A stretch of DNA of 64,000 bases from Gari tellinella (lineage: Eukaryota; Mollusca; Bivalvia; Cardiida; Psammobiidae), in assembly GCA_922989275.2 (NCBI GenBank), contig OV277863.1, positions 50,450,999 through 50,514,998 of the forward strand. The letters are read 5' to 3'. The stretch's first letter is position 1, and each line of letters opens with the position of its first letter. Below, in pieces: positions 33,501 to 38,057 of this stretch. A program made the translations under genes and the position numbers. Below the pieces are notes generated by a model. The model saw only the letters and a list, made by a program, of their open reading frames with translations. It searched no databases and was not told the origin of the DNA.

Positions 33501-33819
33501 TAATATATATATTTGACTATTTGTCCGTCTTTGACACATCAGCTTTTTAAAGTCCTACACTGTTATAGGTCACTCAGACTAAAGAGATTCGTCAATATTA
33601 CTTCAGCGCCATATGACCGTATCTTGTGTCGCGGTGCCGTAAAACACAACTCAATCAATTAATATTTGTAAGAGTTTGCTATTTTCTACATTGAATTGAA
33701 TTACCTTTCGTTTCGTTCAAACGGCGGGTAATATCATTTCCCCCACTATTCCTACATATATTACCTGTATAAGAGCTTGCCACTATAGCGATCCAAACTG
33801 TCAAATATATCCAAAACAT
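6224..33819 (-). CDS. WSC / lectin-like / CCP type I membrane protein (14 exons, complete CDS)
   Basis: I joined these minus-strand coding exons, in transcript order: 33819-33765, 32728-32696, 30632-30508, 28890-28755, 23744-23610, 20857-20678, 15989-15831, 12630-12607, 11618-11448, 10182-10012, 9254-9210, 7559-7508, 7154-7134, 6242-6224. All introns are GT-AG, each splice phase matches its neighbour (mostly 1-1), no stop interrupts the frame, and the total is 1326 nt (441 aa plus stop). The predicted order is signal peptide, WSC domain, Cys-rich segment, C-type-lectin-like half domain, CCP/Sushi, Thr/Ser stalk (main exon twice), transmembrane helix, basic tail KQYQKKRKFRFMS. WSC domains are Cys-rich carbohydrate-binding-type modules and CCP modules mediate protein recognition, so a cell-surface recognition or adhesion role is inferred. 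I recognise no named orthologue. Some exons may have been missed, and the last two are the least certain. Confidence 0.8.
6513..6583. repeat. Family E hairpin
   Basis: Inverted arms of AAGCAGGCTGAAAGTAAAGC type meet at CCTTAAGG. Family E copies occur at 11100, 11293, 38058, 39158, 46697, 51119 and, more diverged, at 7327, 43321, 45546 and 63888. Most sit between fragments of AGGTGACC/GGTCACCT. Confidence 0.75.
6861..7081 (+). mobile_element. Short Helitron-like element without tandem core
   Basis: It starts with ACAAGAG plus the hairpin GCTGT/ACAGC, then AAAGCTCGCC. It ends with a GACGCCGGG stretch, a poly-C run, and AATAGGCGAGCTAAAA. The 5' AGCTCGCC and 3' GGCGAGCT are inverted copies, the same layout as the larger elements at 16207, 27713 and 58944 but without the repeat array. 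It lies in the last intron of the WSC receptor. Confidence 0.6.
7134..7154 (-). CDS. 21-nt cytoplasmic exon of the WSC receptor
   Basis: The micro-exon has acceptor TTCTAAG and consensus donor GTAAGTA. It is phase 2 to phase 2 and encodes QYQKKR, a positively charged stop-transfer sequence directly after the membrane helix. The charge and phase fit support it despite its size. Confidence 0.6.
7264..7476. mobile_element. Tc1-type MITE with internal hairpin
   Basis: The ends ACAGTAAAGCCTCTCTAT...ATTACGACC and GGTCGTAATGGAGAGGTTATAATGT resemble the inverted ends of the Tc1-like relic at 41668-43460. A family E-type hairpin (7327-7405) occupies the middle, as it does in the right arm of that relic. 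Confidence 0.6.
7508..7559 (-). CDS. Transmembrane exon 2 of the WSC receptor
   Basis: Acceptor TTTCCTTTACAG and donor GTAAGTT flank 52 nt, phase 1 to phase 2. It encodes GGLLAVLIIVICIFCCWK, the C-terminal part of a single hydrophobic helix ending in Cys-Cys-Trp-Lys, a typical type I stop-transfer with possible palmitoylation cysteines (inference). Confidence 0.85.
7644..7830. mobile_element. MITE family C, truncated copy
   Basis: TTTAACCATTTCACTTTC is followed by the family C left arm (CGTTTCATTGTCGTCTGCTT) and AAACAGTTTGGGTCCTGAT, then similarity stops at the palindrome centre. Better copies are at 33097 and 49474. Confidence 0.65.
7831..9205. other. Intron sequence with a decayed tRNA-like piece
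   Basis: This is mostly AT-rich intron of the WSC receptor. At 8233-8305 are A-box-like (TAGATCAGTCGGTAGAG) and B-box-like (CTAGGCTCGAGACCC) segments with mismatched stems, probably a SINE head or tRNA pseudogene. Short open frames near 8479 lack coding character. Confidence 0.5.
9210..9254 (-). CDS. Juxtamembrane / transmembrane exon 1 of the WSC receptor
   Basis: Acceptor ATATTTCAG and donor GTATGTTG flank 45 nt, phase 1-1. It encodes DGPSSSPLALVMGIIG, where the first codon uses the last base of the preceding exon. The hydrophobic end joins in frame to the next exon to make one helix. Confidence 0.85.
9447..9834. mobile_element. MITE family A, copy 2
   Basis: Ends are TACACTGCTCCCTCTCTAC and GGGAGGGAGCGCTGTA. 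The core hairpin is at 9555-9617 with apex GCCGTGTAACGCGGC. The right arm carries an extra repeat of GGAGGGAGTCGTTGTCA. Confidence 0.8.
10012..10182 (-). CDS. Thr/Ser-rich stalk exon, copy 1, of the WSC receptor
   Basis: The exon is 171 nt, phase 1-1, with acceptor TTTCTACCATTAG. It encodes about 57 residues dominated by Thr, Ser, Asn, Gly and Pro in TTK-, STT- and TTS-type repeats, with potential O-glycosylation and N-glycosylation (NSS, NNT) sites. This is a mucin-like stalk between the globular domains and the membrane. An almost identical exon lies 1436 bp upstream in the transcript. Confidence 0.85.
10331..10445. repeat. 115-bp near-perfect palindrome
   Basis: GTTCATTATTTATCC opens and GGATAAATAATGAAC closes the structure, with TTGACTAAAATAA-type inner arms and an apex at GAGCCTTGGCGAGCG. 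It lies between the two stalk exon copies. Confidence 0.85.
10718..10928. mobile_element. MITE family B with collapsed core
   Basis: The copy has family B arms (ACGTTATTCTTTCCCAATAAACGCG; end CTTTCTCCACTGTA-like). The central hairpin has lost its inner GATCAGACGCC...GGCGTCTGATC part, leaving AGTTTGGAGCC directly joined to AGGCTCCAAACT. The left terminus is missing. Confidence 0.75.
11028..12000. repeat. Tandemly duplicated block around the second stalk exon
   Basis: Three copies of a family E unit (beginning AAAATAGTTGCACTTTATACAG) start at about 11028, 11215 and 11833. The sequence CGCAAACACAATTCACTT...CTTATTCCTCCACT occurs at 10950-11023 and 11760-11830. The stalk exon copy with flanks (11401-11739) lies between and matches 9965-10303. 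The block therefore grew by repeated unequal duplication. Confidence 0.75.
11448..11618 (-). CDS. Thr/Ser-rich stalk exon, copy 2 (duplicated)
   Basis: It matches the exon at 10012-10182 with only two substitutions that I can see, both changing the residue (one Val/Gly, one Pro/Thr). Splice sites and the 1-1 phase are intact, so both copies can be included in series to lengthen the stalk or used alternatively. Confidence 0.8.
12112..12361. mobile_element. MITE family B, full-length copy
   Basis: It is exactly 250 bp, with TACAGTGGAGAAACTGTTATTC at the left and GAATAACAGATTCTCCACTGTA at the right. The core hairpin (about 12178-12241) has apex GCCGGGTAACCCGGC. Copies at 32216, 37708 and 38272 are also 250 bp. 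Confidence 0.85.
12491..12560. repeat. Solo core palindrome
   Basis: A CAAACAG/CTGTTTG hairpin with GGATCCTGAT arms and apex CGCGTGACGCG. I see no family termini around it. Confidence 0.7.
12607..12630 (-). CDS. 24-nt stalk micro-exon of the WSC receptor
   Basis: Acceptor TTCCATTTTAG and donor GTAAACA flank 24 nt, phase 1-1. It encodes DPTTTQIP across the junction and joins the CCP domain to the Thr-rich stalk. Confidence 0.65.
13372..13933 (+). CDS. Small two-exon zinc-finger-like ORF (candidate)
   Basis: Exon 1 would be 13372-13383 (ATGGCGGCGGTG, good start context, donor GTATGT). Exon 2 is 13805-13933 (acceptor TCTTCCATTTCAG). The product is about 46 aa with Cys-x2-Cys (RCTNCKETF) followed by His-x3-His-Cys, which resembles a single zinc finger. 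AATAAA motifs at 13929 and 13944 could end the transcript. Starting at ATG 13808 would give 41 aa without splicing. It lies antisense in an intron of the WSC receptor, just inside a 60-bp inverted repeat, so it may belong to a mobile element. I do not recognise the family. Confidence 0.3.
14028..14218. mobile_element. Degenerate MITE family B copy plus small hairpin
   Basis: GACACCGC...GCGGTGTC (14028-14054) forms a small hairpin. It is followed by a family B core (AAACAGTTTGGAGCCAGATC, apex disturbed at GCCGGATAACAATGC) and a right arm ending GGGAATGACTGTAAG. The left terminus is missing. Confidence 0.6.
15699..15766. repeat. Solo core palindrome
   Basis: CAAACAGTTTGAATC / GGATCCAAACTGTTTG arms with GATCAGATGCC and apex GAGTAACTC. 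Family termini are not visible. Confidence 0.7.
15831..15989 (-). CDS. CCP/Sushi exon of the WSC receptor
   Basis: Acceptor TTTCCTATTACAG and donor GTACGT flank 159 nt, phase 1-1. The 53 residues carry four cysteines in CCP order: NCSPS near the start, FFNC in the middle, RHCMANGTWTG, and PVCV at the end. The C-MANGTW-G-P-C pattern is the classic C-terminal half of a Sushi/complement control module, and the length fits one domain. Single-exon phase 1-1 CCP modules are common in animal genomes. Confidence 0.9.
16207..17436 (+). mobile_element. Helitron/pearl-like element with ~156-bp tandem core
   Basis: The left end is ACAAGAGGCCC-AGA-GGGCC followed by TCGCTCACCTGAG. The right end has GGACGGACGACGGACGACG, a hairpin (TGAGCC-TTT-GGCTCA) and GGTGAGCTAAAAA. 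Six core units begin near GGGTCATAATTTGAACAA at 16338, 16493, 16644, 16799, 16964 and 17118. They alternate between a TTTTGACCC and a TTTTTGGCC type, again suggesting a dimeric period. The 3' hairpin followed about 10 nt later by CTAA resembles a Helitron 3' end. Confidence 0.7.
17578..17808. mobile_element. MITE family B, reverse-oriented copy
   Basis: It starts AACAGTGGAGAAAACGTTATTC with the CGTTTAAACGCAAACG arm first. The core has apex GAGTTACCCGGC, and the copy fades after GTTTTAGCGTAAAC, so the right end is eroded. Confidence 0.75.
17816..20677. other. Intron sequence with one possible start exon
   Basis: This is AT-rich intron of the WSC receptor. On the minus strand, 18747-18656 reads ATG to a GTAAAG donor (30 codons plus 2 nt, Asp/Gln/Ala-rich, no signal peptide). 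It could be a first exon of another transcript, but nothing downstream could be joined to it. Nothing else convincing was found. Confidence 0.35.
20678..20857 (-). CDS. C-type-lectin-like exon of the WSC receptor
   Basis: Acceptor GTTTATTTTCAG and a consensus donor GTAAGAT flank 180 nt, phase 1-1. The segment reads KCSKHTK...SWEDALNMC...YVYWIGGFEQW. SW-x2-A-x3-C followed by WIG is the hallmark of the N-terminal half of a C-type-lectin-like domain. The C-terminal half is not seen in the next exon, so the domain is truncated, highly divergent, or completed by an exon I missed. Confidence 0.75.
21753..22025. mobile_element. MITE family A, 3'-truncated copy
   Basis: TATACTGTGCCACCGCTCTACAAC is a decayed terminus. 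The core hairpin is at about 21861-21927 with apex CGCGTAATATGGCG, slightly asymmetric. The right terminus is absent. Confidence 0.65.
22388..22535. repeat. 148-bp palindrome
   Basis: GGCTCCGAGGTTATAAAGC opens and GCTTTATAACCTCGGAGCC closes it. The centre CAGATTTGAACCTAGGCTCAAATCTG is fully paired, and the intermediate arms have a few mismatches. A decayed half-copy (GGGTCCGAGGTTATAAAAC) is at about 24137. Confidence 0.85.
22680..22922. mobile_element. MITE family B copy
   Basis: TACAGTGGAGGAGACGTTAATTC begins it. The core has apex GGGTAATCCGGC, and the right end is decayed to GAATAACATCTCCAAGG. Confidence 0.75.
23242..23483. mobile_element. GGGGCCCGTTTTACTAAAC element inserted in another core
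   Basis: The inverted ends GGGGCCCGTTTTACTAAAC and GTTTAGTTAAACGGGCCCC are followed by inverted TTACGCAAA/TTTGCGTAA segments. Its centre (about 23325-23395) is a perfect hairpin, AAACAGCAAATAGCCAGATC with apex GCGCTAAAAGCGC. It sits within a decayed CAAACAG...ATCCTGATGAGACG core, so it is nested. Confidence 0.75.
23610..23744 (-). CDS. Cys-rich exon of the WSC receptor
   Basis: Acceptor TTTCTTTCTTGCAG and donor GTACAT flank 135 nt, phase 1-1. It encodes a Thr/Ser/Pro-rich start followed by SLCRSFTCLKTF, EEDCDDGHYVFC and a Ser/Thr/Gly end. The C-x4-C then C-x7-C spacing and HYVFC resemble the last strand of C-type-lectin folds, but the order relative to the next exon is unusual. The domain assignment is open; the exon itself is well supported by splice signals and phase. 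Confidence 0.75.
23768..24115. mobile_element. MITE family A copy
   Basis: TACAGTGCTCCCTCCCTACAAC begins it. The core at 23866-23932 has apex CCGCGTAACGCGG, and the end GAGGGTCGTACAATGTA is decayed. It lies only 23 bp from a coding exon acceptor. Confidence 0.8.
24591..24680. repeat. Short tandem repeat, about 37 bp x 3
   Basis: Three imperfect units of GAGCAAARYTGAAATRTWCCWTGTTAT-type sequence stand directly before the presumed LTR. Confidence 0.7.
24679..25690 (+). mobile_element. Candidate LTR plus primer-binding site
   Basis: TGTAAC at 24679 and GGTACA at 25670-25675 could be LTR ends of a 997-bp repeat. Immediately after comes AATGGCGCCCAACGA; TGGCGCCCAACG matches the start of the tRNA-Lys(1,2)-type primer-binding site used by many LTR retroelements. 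AATAAA-type signals lie near 25605. No second LTR or gag-pol frame is present, so this would be a 5' remnant. The LTR start is the weakest part. Confidence 0.45.
25817..25889 (+). tRNA. tRNA-like sequence, anticodon GGT (Thr), in a retroelement context
   Basis: A full 73-nt cloverleaf is present: acceptor GACTCGG/TTGAGTC (two G-T pairs), D-stem GCTC/GAGC, anticodon stem TTGGC/GCCAG with loop ATGGTAA, T-arm CTGGG-TTCGAAT-CCCAG, discriminator A. A and B boxes are intact. Eukaryotic tRNA-Thr genes normally use AGT, CGT or TGT, so GGT is suspicious. It lies downstream of a candidate LTR and is itself flanked by inverted GGTGAAAAGGTT/AACTTTTTCACC. It is probably a tRNA-derived part of a mobile element rather than a housekeeping tRNA gene. 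Confidence 0.55.
25906..27215. repeat. TAACACAAATGAC region with 542-bp tandem duplication
   Basis: A second TTGGCGCCCAACA (25911) opens the region. 25967-26001 and 26056-26093 form a 35-bp inverted repeat (CCATTGCTCCAATA...). From about 26125 a 542-bp unit is present twice (for example CATTGTCTTTAGTATGACAA at 26131 and 26673), with few differences. The word TAACACAAATGAC occurs at least seven times, in both orientations. No gene is visible. Confidence 0.8.
27216..27712. other. Intron sequence, nothing recognised
   Basis: AT-rich sequence in the WSC receptor intron. A further near-match GTAACACAATTGACAG at 27537 links it to the preceding repeat region. Confidence 0.4.
27713..28641 (+). mobile_element. 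Helitron/pearl-like element with 145-bp tandem core
   Basis: The left end is ACAAGGGCCA-CTA-TGGCCC then ATCGCTCACCTGG. The right end has GGACGGACAGACAGACAGACG, the hairpin TGGCAC-TTC-GTGCCA, and GGTGAGCTAAAAA. TGATTTGACCTAGTGACCTAG recurs at 27841, 27986, 28131, 28275 and 28420, a period of 144-145 bp. Confidence 0.75.
28755..28890 (-). CDS. WSC domain, second half (exon of the WSC receptor)
   Basis: Acceptor CAATTTCAG and donor GTAAGAAG flank 136 nt, phase 0 in and phase 1 out. It encodes NETCKCTN...SNCSGICPGHRSHYCG...VYSLYK. CKC followed by C-x3-CPG-x5-CG and a final VYSLY is the conserved C-terminal half of a WSC domain, and it joins in frame to the preceding exon. Confidence 0.9.
28960..29743. 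other. Intron sequence with decayed hairpin fragments
   Basis: Around 29062-29115 and 29270-29310 are fragments of CAGAGTCTACACAGTTTGC and GTCTGATCTGGATCCAAAG type, relics of core palindromes. No gene recognised. Confidence 0.45.
29744..29956. mobile_element. MITE family D copy
   Basis: TTAACCCTTTGCCTGC and GCAGGATAAGGGTTAA are the ends. The core hairpin (about 29783-29850) has the fully paired apex ACCGCGTAACGCGGT. The right arm carries CAGACGACAATTTCGAAGCAGACGAC. Other copies are at 35767, 58441 and (half) 62096. Confidence 0.8.
30062..30121. repeat. Collapsed core palindrome
   Basis: AACCGCTCGGGTCCTGATCAAACGC is followed closely by TGATCGGGATACAAGCTGTTTGC. The apex is deleted and the arms have diverged. 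Confidence 0.55.
30508..30632 (-). CDS. WSC domain, first half (exon of the WSC receptor)
   Basis: Acceptor TTTCATACAAACAG and donor GTTTGT flank 125 nt, phase 1 in and phase 0 out. It encodes GCYDDSS...GTCLAYCNRQNVGTQYIALQ. GCY-D near the start and C-x3-C-x4-N-x-G-x-QYIALQ are the N-terminal signature of WSC domains. Confidence 0.9.
30849..31375. repeat. 527-bp fold-back with 28-bp arms
   Basis: ATCGTCGGTGTCGTTCGAAA (30851 on) and the inverted CGTCCTTTTCGAACGTAACCGACGAT (31348-31373) pair almost completely. Inside, TTTGTGACCGGGTATATATTG (about 30953) and TTTTGACCGGTTAAATATTGG (about 31177) are direct repeats. Confidence 0.6.
31651..31855. mobile_element. MITE family C, collapsed core
   Basis: TCAACCTTTTCATGATCAAATT...GTCGTCTACTTC and the end CGTCATTGAAAGTGAAAGGGTTAA are family C arms. 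The core is reduced to AACAGTTTGGGTCAGGACGC without its partner arm. Confidence 0.7.
31989..32212. mobile_element. MITE family A, 5'-truncated copy
   Basis: It begins inside the core (GAATCTGGATTCAAGCTGTTTGG) and runs to GGGAGGGAGCACTGTA. The missing half ends near the dyad. The next MITE starts 3 bp later. Confidence 0.75.
32216..32465. mobile_element. MITE family B, full-length copy (reverse orientation)
   Basis: 250 bp, TACAGTGGAGAATCTGTTATTC to GTTTTCTTCACTGTA. The core apex is GCCGGGTTACCCGGC, the reverse complement of the 12112 copy. Confidence 0.85.
32696..32728 (-). CDS. 33-nt exon between signal peptide and WSC domain
   Basis: Acceptor TCTATTTCAG and donor GTAGGTAT flank 33 nt, phase 1-1. 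It encodes ADQGALIYRF; the following exon adds GCYDD, giving the usual Tyr-x-x-Gly-Cys-Tyr entry to a WSC domain. Confidence 0.7.
32819..32889. repeat. 71-bp palindrome
   Basis: CCTATCGTGTCACTAC...GTAGTGACACCATAGG enclose AGAATCGTCTCGAGGAGACGATTCT, which is fully paired at its XhoI-like centre CTCGAG. Confidence 0.85.
33097..33327. mobile_element. MITE family C copy
   Basis: TAAACCCTTTCATTATC to GTCATTGACAGTGAAAGGGTTAA. The core at about 33224-33294 is GTTTGGATCCTGATCAGACATCGCG with a diverged right arm. Confidence 0.75.
33765..33819 (-). CDS. First coding exon: signal peptide of the WSC receptor
   Basis: ATG at 33819 opens 55 nt ending in donor GTAATAT, phase 1. The 18 codons begin MFWIYLTVWIAIVASS: a short hydrophobic core with small residues near the end, a plausible cleaved signal peptide. 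An AT-rich TATATAAT lies just upstream, but the true 5' UTR and promoter are not resolved. Confidence 0.75.
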
Positions 33820-34049
33820 GTCTATTATATATTTTAATATAAAACTTTTTACTGAAATCCTAAATATCATTTACATGATTTTTTAGACAAAAAATCATGC
33901 AGAGAACGGAATATCTAATGTACACTGTAGTTGACATTCTATTTTAGTGATTTTAGCGTTTTGAGTTTAAAACCATCGACTGGGTGATATGTTATCACGA
34001 AACAGTGTAAATCTTATCACACACTGTGAGTTAATACCCCTTTAACAGT

Positions 34050-34308
34050 TACAGTGGAGAATACGTAATTCCTTACCGTTTAAACGCAAACGAAACGCAA
34101 CCGCACTGCAATAAAATGCAGAAAATTGTAACTTTTTGACAATTCTGACTATTCATTTCAACCTGAATAGCAAACAGTTTTGAGCCTGATCAGACGCCGG
34201 GTTATTCGGCGTCTGATCTGGCTCCAAACTGTTTTCAATTAAAATAGTTGTTTCCGCGTATAAACGCAAGTACGTGTATTTTGAAAGAATATCATCTACT
34301 CCACTGTA
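34050..34308. mobile_element. MITE family B copy upstream of the WSC receptor start
   Basis: TACAGTGGAGAATACGTAATTCC to CTACTCCACTGTA. Core apex is GGGTTATTCGGC. It lies about 230 bp upstream of the receptor's ATG, in potential promoter or 5' UTR sequence. Confidence 0.8.
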
Positions 34309-34340
34309 ACCCGTCTTCTATCGGTCGCATTGACTAGTAT

Positions 34341-34422
34341 GTGCAAACAGTTTGGATTTGGATTTAGATCAGGCGTCGATTTATGATTAATATGGTGTCT
34401 GAGCTGGATCCAGACTGTTTAA
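34341..34422. repeat. Degenerate core palindrome
   Basis: CAAACAGTTTGGATTTGGATTTAGATC and GAGCTGGATCCAGACTGTTTAAAC face each other with an insertion-rich apex. Confidence 0.55.
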
Positions 34423-34680
34423 ACGATTCTTATGGTGAATTCAATTAAAATAAAAAAACTGTTATTAAAAATTACTGACTGTCAAGAAAAATTAAAGAAG
34501 ATTTTATTGCAGGAGAGTTGTCAATGGTTTACGATTCTACATGCAATCGATTTGGTTTACGATAGTGCATTCTGTATCTAATTAAAGTTACGTTTGAAAT
34601 ACGACCTTGATTGTGTAAAAACACTATGCATGTCTAACGACAGCTTTGTGACAAACAAAATGTTTCAGTATAGAAGGCAT

Positions 34681-34974
34681 CACGGGGACCCGACACGATT
34701 GATTTTTGAGAGAAAAAAAATGTCAAAAGGTATACCTTTTGACATTTTTTTCTCTCAAAAATCAATCGTGTCGGGTCTCTGTGATTTGCTCTCGAGGCAA
34801 CTCAGAATTTTAGTGTTTTACTTGTTGTTTAGATAAAAAAAAAGTGTCAAAAAAGTCAAAATAAATGAATGAATTAATTAATTAATGAAAAAGTCAAAAG
34901 TCAAAAAAAGAGTCTCATTATATACCTTTTGACATTGTTTTCTCTCTAAAAAATCAATCGTGTCGGGTCCCTGT
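34681..34974. repeat. 103-bp palindrome plus a third arm
   Basis: 34681-34783 is a near-perfect palindrome (CACGGGGACCCGACACGATT ... AATCGTGTCGGGTCTCTGTG) centred on AAAAGGTATACCTTTT. The right half recurs at 34921-34974 after an AT-rich spacer, beginning exactly at the dyad (TATACCTTTTGACAT). Confidence 0.85.
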
Positions 34975-35347
34975 GGAGCAAATAGCATCCGGATTTTGCA
35001 AAGAGGTTAGATTTGGGTCTACACTTTATATCAATTGTAGGAATTGATAGTAGTTTCTCCACTATAGTGTATCCGTTGATCAGACATCGAGTTTGCAACT
35101 TAGCGTCTGATCTTGGTCTATAGATAGATCTACTGTTTACAATATTTGAATTCATATTTCGCAAAATGATGTCCATGATGTTTGAACAATTGAAACAGGT
35201 TTTAGGTATTTGTGATATCAATAACAGTATATAAGTTCGAATCGAAATGTTTCCGAATATGGCCGAACTTGGTCTGGATCTAACCCGTTTCCATATACAA
35301 ATGTATTATCTCACAATGGTCAATTGATTTTGTGGGAGCCTTTAAAA

Positions 35348-35561
35348 AATCCCTTCACTACCATGACGTCGCCAGTTTTAAACAATTGTCGTCTGCTTTA
35401 ATTTCTCAAATTCAAAATTCAAGTAATTCCATAATGCGTGCCAAATGTAAAAAACTTGGATCTTGATCGGACACCGCGCTACGTGGCGTCTGATTAAGAT
35501 CCAAACTGTTTGCAAGTATCGATTATAGAGTCTACTTTGTGTAAGGCAGTGAAGGGGTTAA
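35348..35561. mobile_element. MITE family C copy
   Basis: CCCTTCACTACCATGACG at the left and GGCAGTGAAGGGGTTAAT at the right. The core is AACTTGGATCTTGATCGGACACCGCG / TGATTAAGATCCAAACTGTTTGC, moderately diverged. Confidence 0.7.
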
Positions 35562-35653
35562 TAAAAAAAAACATCATTACCTCCGTATTTGTAATTAGTA
35601 TTTATTTTTGTATTTTTAGTTCTTCCTTCCATATAACAGATAAAGATCATACG

Positions 35654-35729
35654 AGTGTCAAGTAGTTTGGATCCAAGCCATATGTCGAGAAACTCAACGT
35701 CTGACTTGGATCCAAACTATTCGACCATT
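35654..35729. repeat. Solo core palindrome
   Basis: GTCAAGTAGTTTGGATCCAAG...CTTGGATCCAAACTATTCGAC with apex GAGAAACTC; it lacks the GATCAGA word (here GCCATATGTC). Confidence 0.6.
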
Positions 35730-35766
35730 AAACACAAGCTGTCCTATAAGGGAGAAAGATAGTATG

Positions 35767-35990
35767 TTAACCTTTATCTAGCCGATCGCGAATTGACTGA
35801 TACATTTGTATTTGCAAACAGTTTGGATCCAGATCAGACGCCGCGTAACGCGGCGTCTGATCTGGATCCAAACTGTTTGACAAACGTCGTTAAGTTTCTT
35901 CTATTTAGAAAACCAAAGTTAAAATACTTATTTCATAATTTTTGCAGACGACAATTTCAACGCAGACGATAGTGTAAGATAAGGTTTAAC
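35767..35990. mobile_element. MITE family D copy with perfect core
   Basis: TTAACCTTTATCTAGCC to GATAAGGTTTAAC. The core at about 35816-35880 is a complete palindrome: AAACAGTTTGGATCCAGATC, GACGCCGCGTAACGCGGCGTC and its mirror, without a mismatch. Confidence 0.85.
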
Positions 35991-36517
35991 AATAGCTGAT
36001 AAGGACCTGACAACTGCAAAAACTTCCCCCTTGTTGGCATGGAGCATTGATTTTCATAATATTGTTATCAAAATAAATGATGCCTAATAAAAACTGAACT
36101 GTGGTCGTGTAAGAACATGTTGGCAAGAAAGAAGACGGGGTAGTTGTTGACGATGTTGTTGCTGCTGCTACTGTAGCTAATAAGGTGTACGTCACCACGT
36201 CGCGCCATGCTGCTAAACCCTTTTCCTATTAATAAAGAATAGTTGTTGTTGTTGTTGCTGTTGTACGTCAACCCTTTGTCCCATAGTTTTATTGTAAATC
36301 ATGAACTAGGAAAAATAAGGGAAATTTTATAGATGTCTTTTTTCAGTATTGAAAATATTGTTTGCTTATATTTTTTTTTAAAAAGAATGCCAATTTGTTT
36401 GATAAAAGCATTTTTCAAATAAAAACTCGGGGGTAAAATTCTGTTTTATTTTTGATTTACTACATGTACAGTTAAGCTCAAAACGCCTTTCCCTCACATT
36501 TACACCTATATCACGCC

Positions 36518-36810
36518 TTTAACCCTTCCACTATACCAAGGCCGACAACACTGACATTTGACGCCGCGTAGTCTATTCAGGATACAAACTGTTTCTTGAG
36601 TTAAAAACGTTTCATTGTCGTTTGCTTCAATTTTGTTGTTTGCAAGATTGTTTCAAAGTAAGATACAATGTAGTATGACTTAAAAGTTAAAACATATCGA
36701 TACGAGTGTCAAACAGTTTGGATCCTGATCAGTCGCATTACGTAGCGTCTGATCAGGTTCCAAACTGTTTGTAAGTCGCCTTTTGGCACCAATGGCTGTG
36801 AAAGAGTTAG
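36518..36810. mobile_element. MITE family C, composite copy
   Basis: TTTAACCCTTCCACTATACC is followed by a short collapsed core (GACGCCGCGTAGTCTATTCAGGATACAAACTG), then a second family C left arm and a core at about 36710-36772, ending GGCTGTGAAAGAGTTAG. Confidence 0.65.
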
Positions 36811-36881
36811 TTCTACTTTGTTCTCAGAGACATGTGAAACGTTTCCTATACATCTCGACAGGTATGTGTTTATTACATGAT

Positions 36882-37247
36882 ACTTCAGTGTTCCCTCTCT
36901 TCAACGACACCCAGTGGGAGACACAGATTAAGGGTCTTGTTTGGAGGGAGTCGTTATAGAGGGGGGAAGTTAGGACTTGGCATACATTCATTTGCAAACA
37001 GCTTAAATACATATCAGACGCCGCGTTACGCGGCGTCTAATCTGGATTCAAGCTGTTTGTCACTTGTCATTATAATTCTTCTATCAAAATGTCCGCTTAC
37101 ATGTAACTTTGAGAAAAAAGCAGATGACAATTTTAAGCAGATGATATTGCAGCAGTACAAGCGTTAGACGTAATTGTCCTGTTTAGGGAAATGTGGCAAG
37201 AAGGGAGTCGTTGTTTGGAGGGCCGTTGTAGAGAGGGAACACCACAT
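36882..37247. mobile_element. MITE family A copy
   Basis: ACTTCAGTGTTCCCTCTCTTCAACG to GAGAGGGAACACCAC. The core at 36993-37058 has apex CCGCGTTACGCGG. Confidence 0.75.
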
Positions 37248-37707
37248 ACATGTATTAGAGCAATTTAGAGTCTCAGTTCAGAGCTGTCTGATAAACAATT
37301 AAAAGTTCCTTAAAGTTATGTAACAGTATTGAGCAGAATAATGAGGTTAGAGTAGTTTCTTCCATAGCATTATTATCAAATCAAATTCTTGTAAATTAGT
37401 ATTTTCACTATTTTGGGTTCTTTACAATACACAAAGTCCTATTCTTTTGGTAATTAAACAAAACTCTACTCAGCAAAAGTAACATGATCTATCAAAATCT
37501 ATCACAGTGGTTTCTTTTCAAAATAAAATTAATATCTGGTAATTTTGCTTTAATCAGTATAATCTCCCTTAAGCCACACTCAAATAACAAGTTTTAATTT
37601 TATTTCGTGACAGTGTGTAGTTTTGTATAAGCCGAAAGTGATACAAATGTATATATAGAAATCGACTGAAGTAGCTTTAAGCATTACTTTTGTTCTATCT
37701 GTGAACA
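37248..37707. other. Intergenic sequence, nothing recognised
   Basis: AT-rich and without coding character or clear repeats. Confidence 0.4.
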
Positions 37708-37957
37708 TACAGTGGAGAATGTGTTATTCTTTCCCAATAAACGCGTTTACGCTAAAACTATTATTTCAATTACAAACAGTTTGGAGCCAGATCAGACGCC
37801 GGGTAACCCGGCGTCTGATCAGGCTCCAAACTGTTTGCCACCAAGATAAACATGAAATATCAGAATTGTCCAAAAGTTGTACTTTTCTACGTTTTAGCGC
37901 TTTGCGTTTGCGTACGTTTGCGTTTAAACGGGAAAGAATAACAGATTCTCCACTGTA
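37708..37957. mobile_element. MITE family B, full-length copy
   Basis: 250 bp, TACAGTGGAGAATGTGTTATTC to AACAGATTCTCCACTGTA, core apex GCCGGGTAACCCGGC. Confidence 0.85.
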
Positions 37958-38057
37958 TCAATGATTCCTTACTGGTCTTTCAAGAGAGGTTGTGCTGTTC
38001 TCCTAACCCACTTCACCAAAATCTGTTTCTAGTTTTGAAAACAGGTGACCACTCAGA

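Noticed and set aside
36068..36271. Ser/Thr-rich frame as part of a mucin gene
   Set aside because: It comes from GTTGTTGTT-type simple sequence and has no splice partners.
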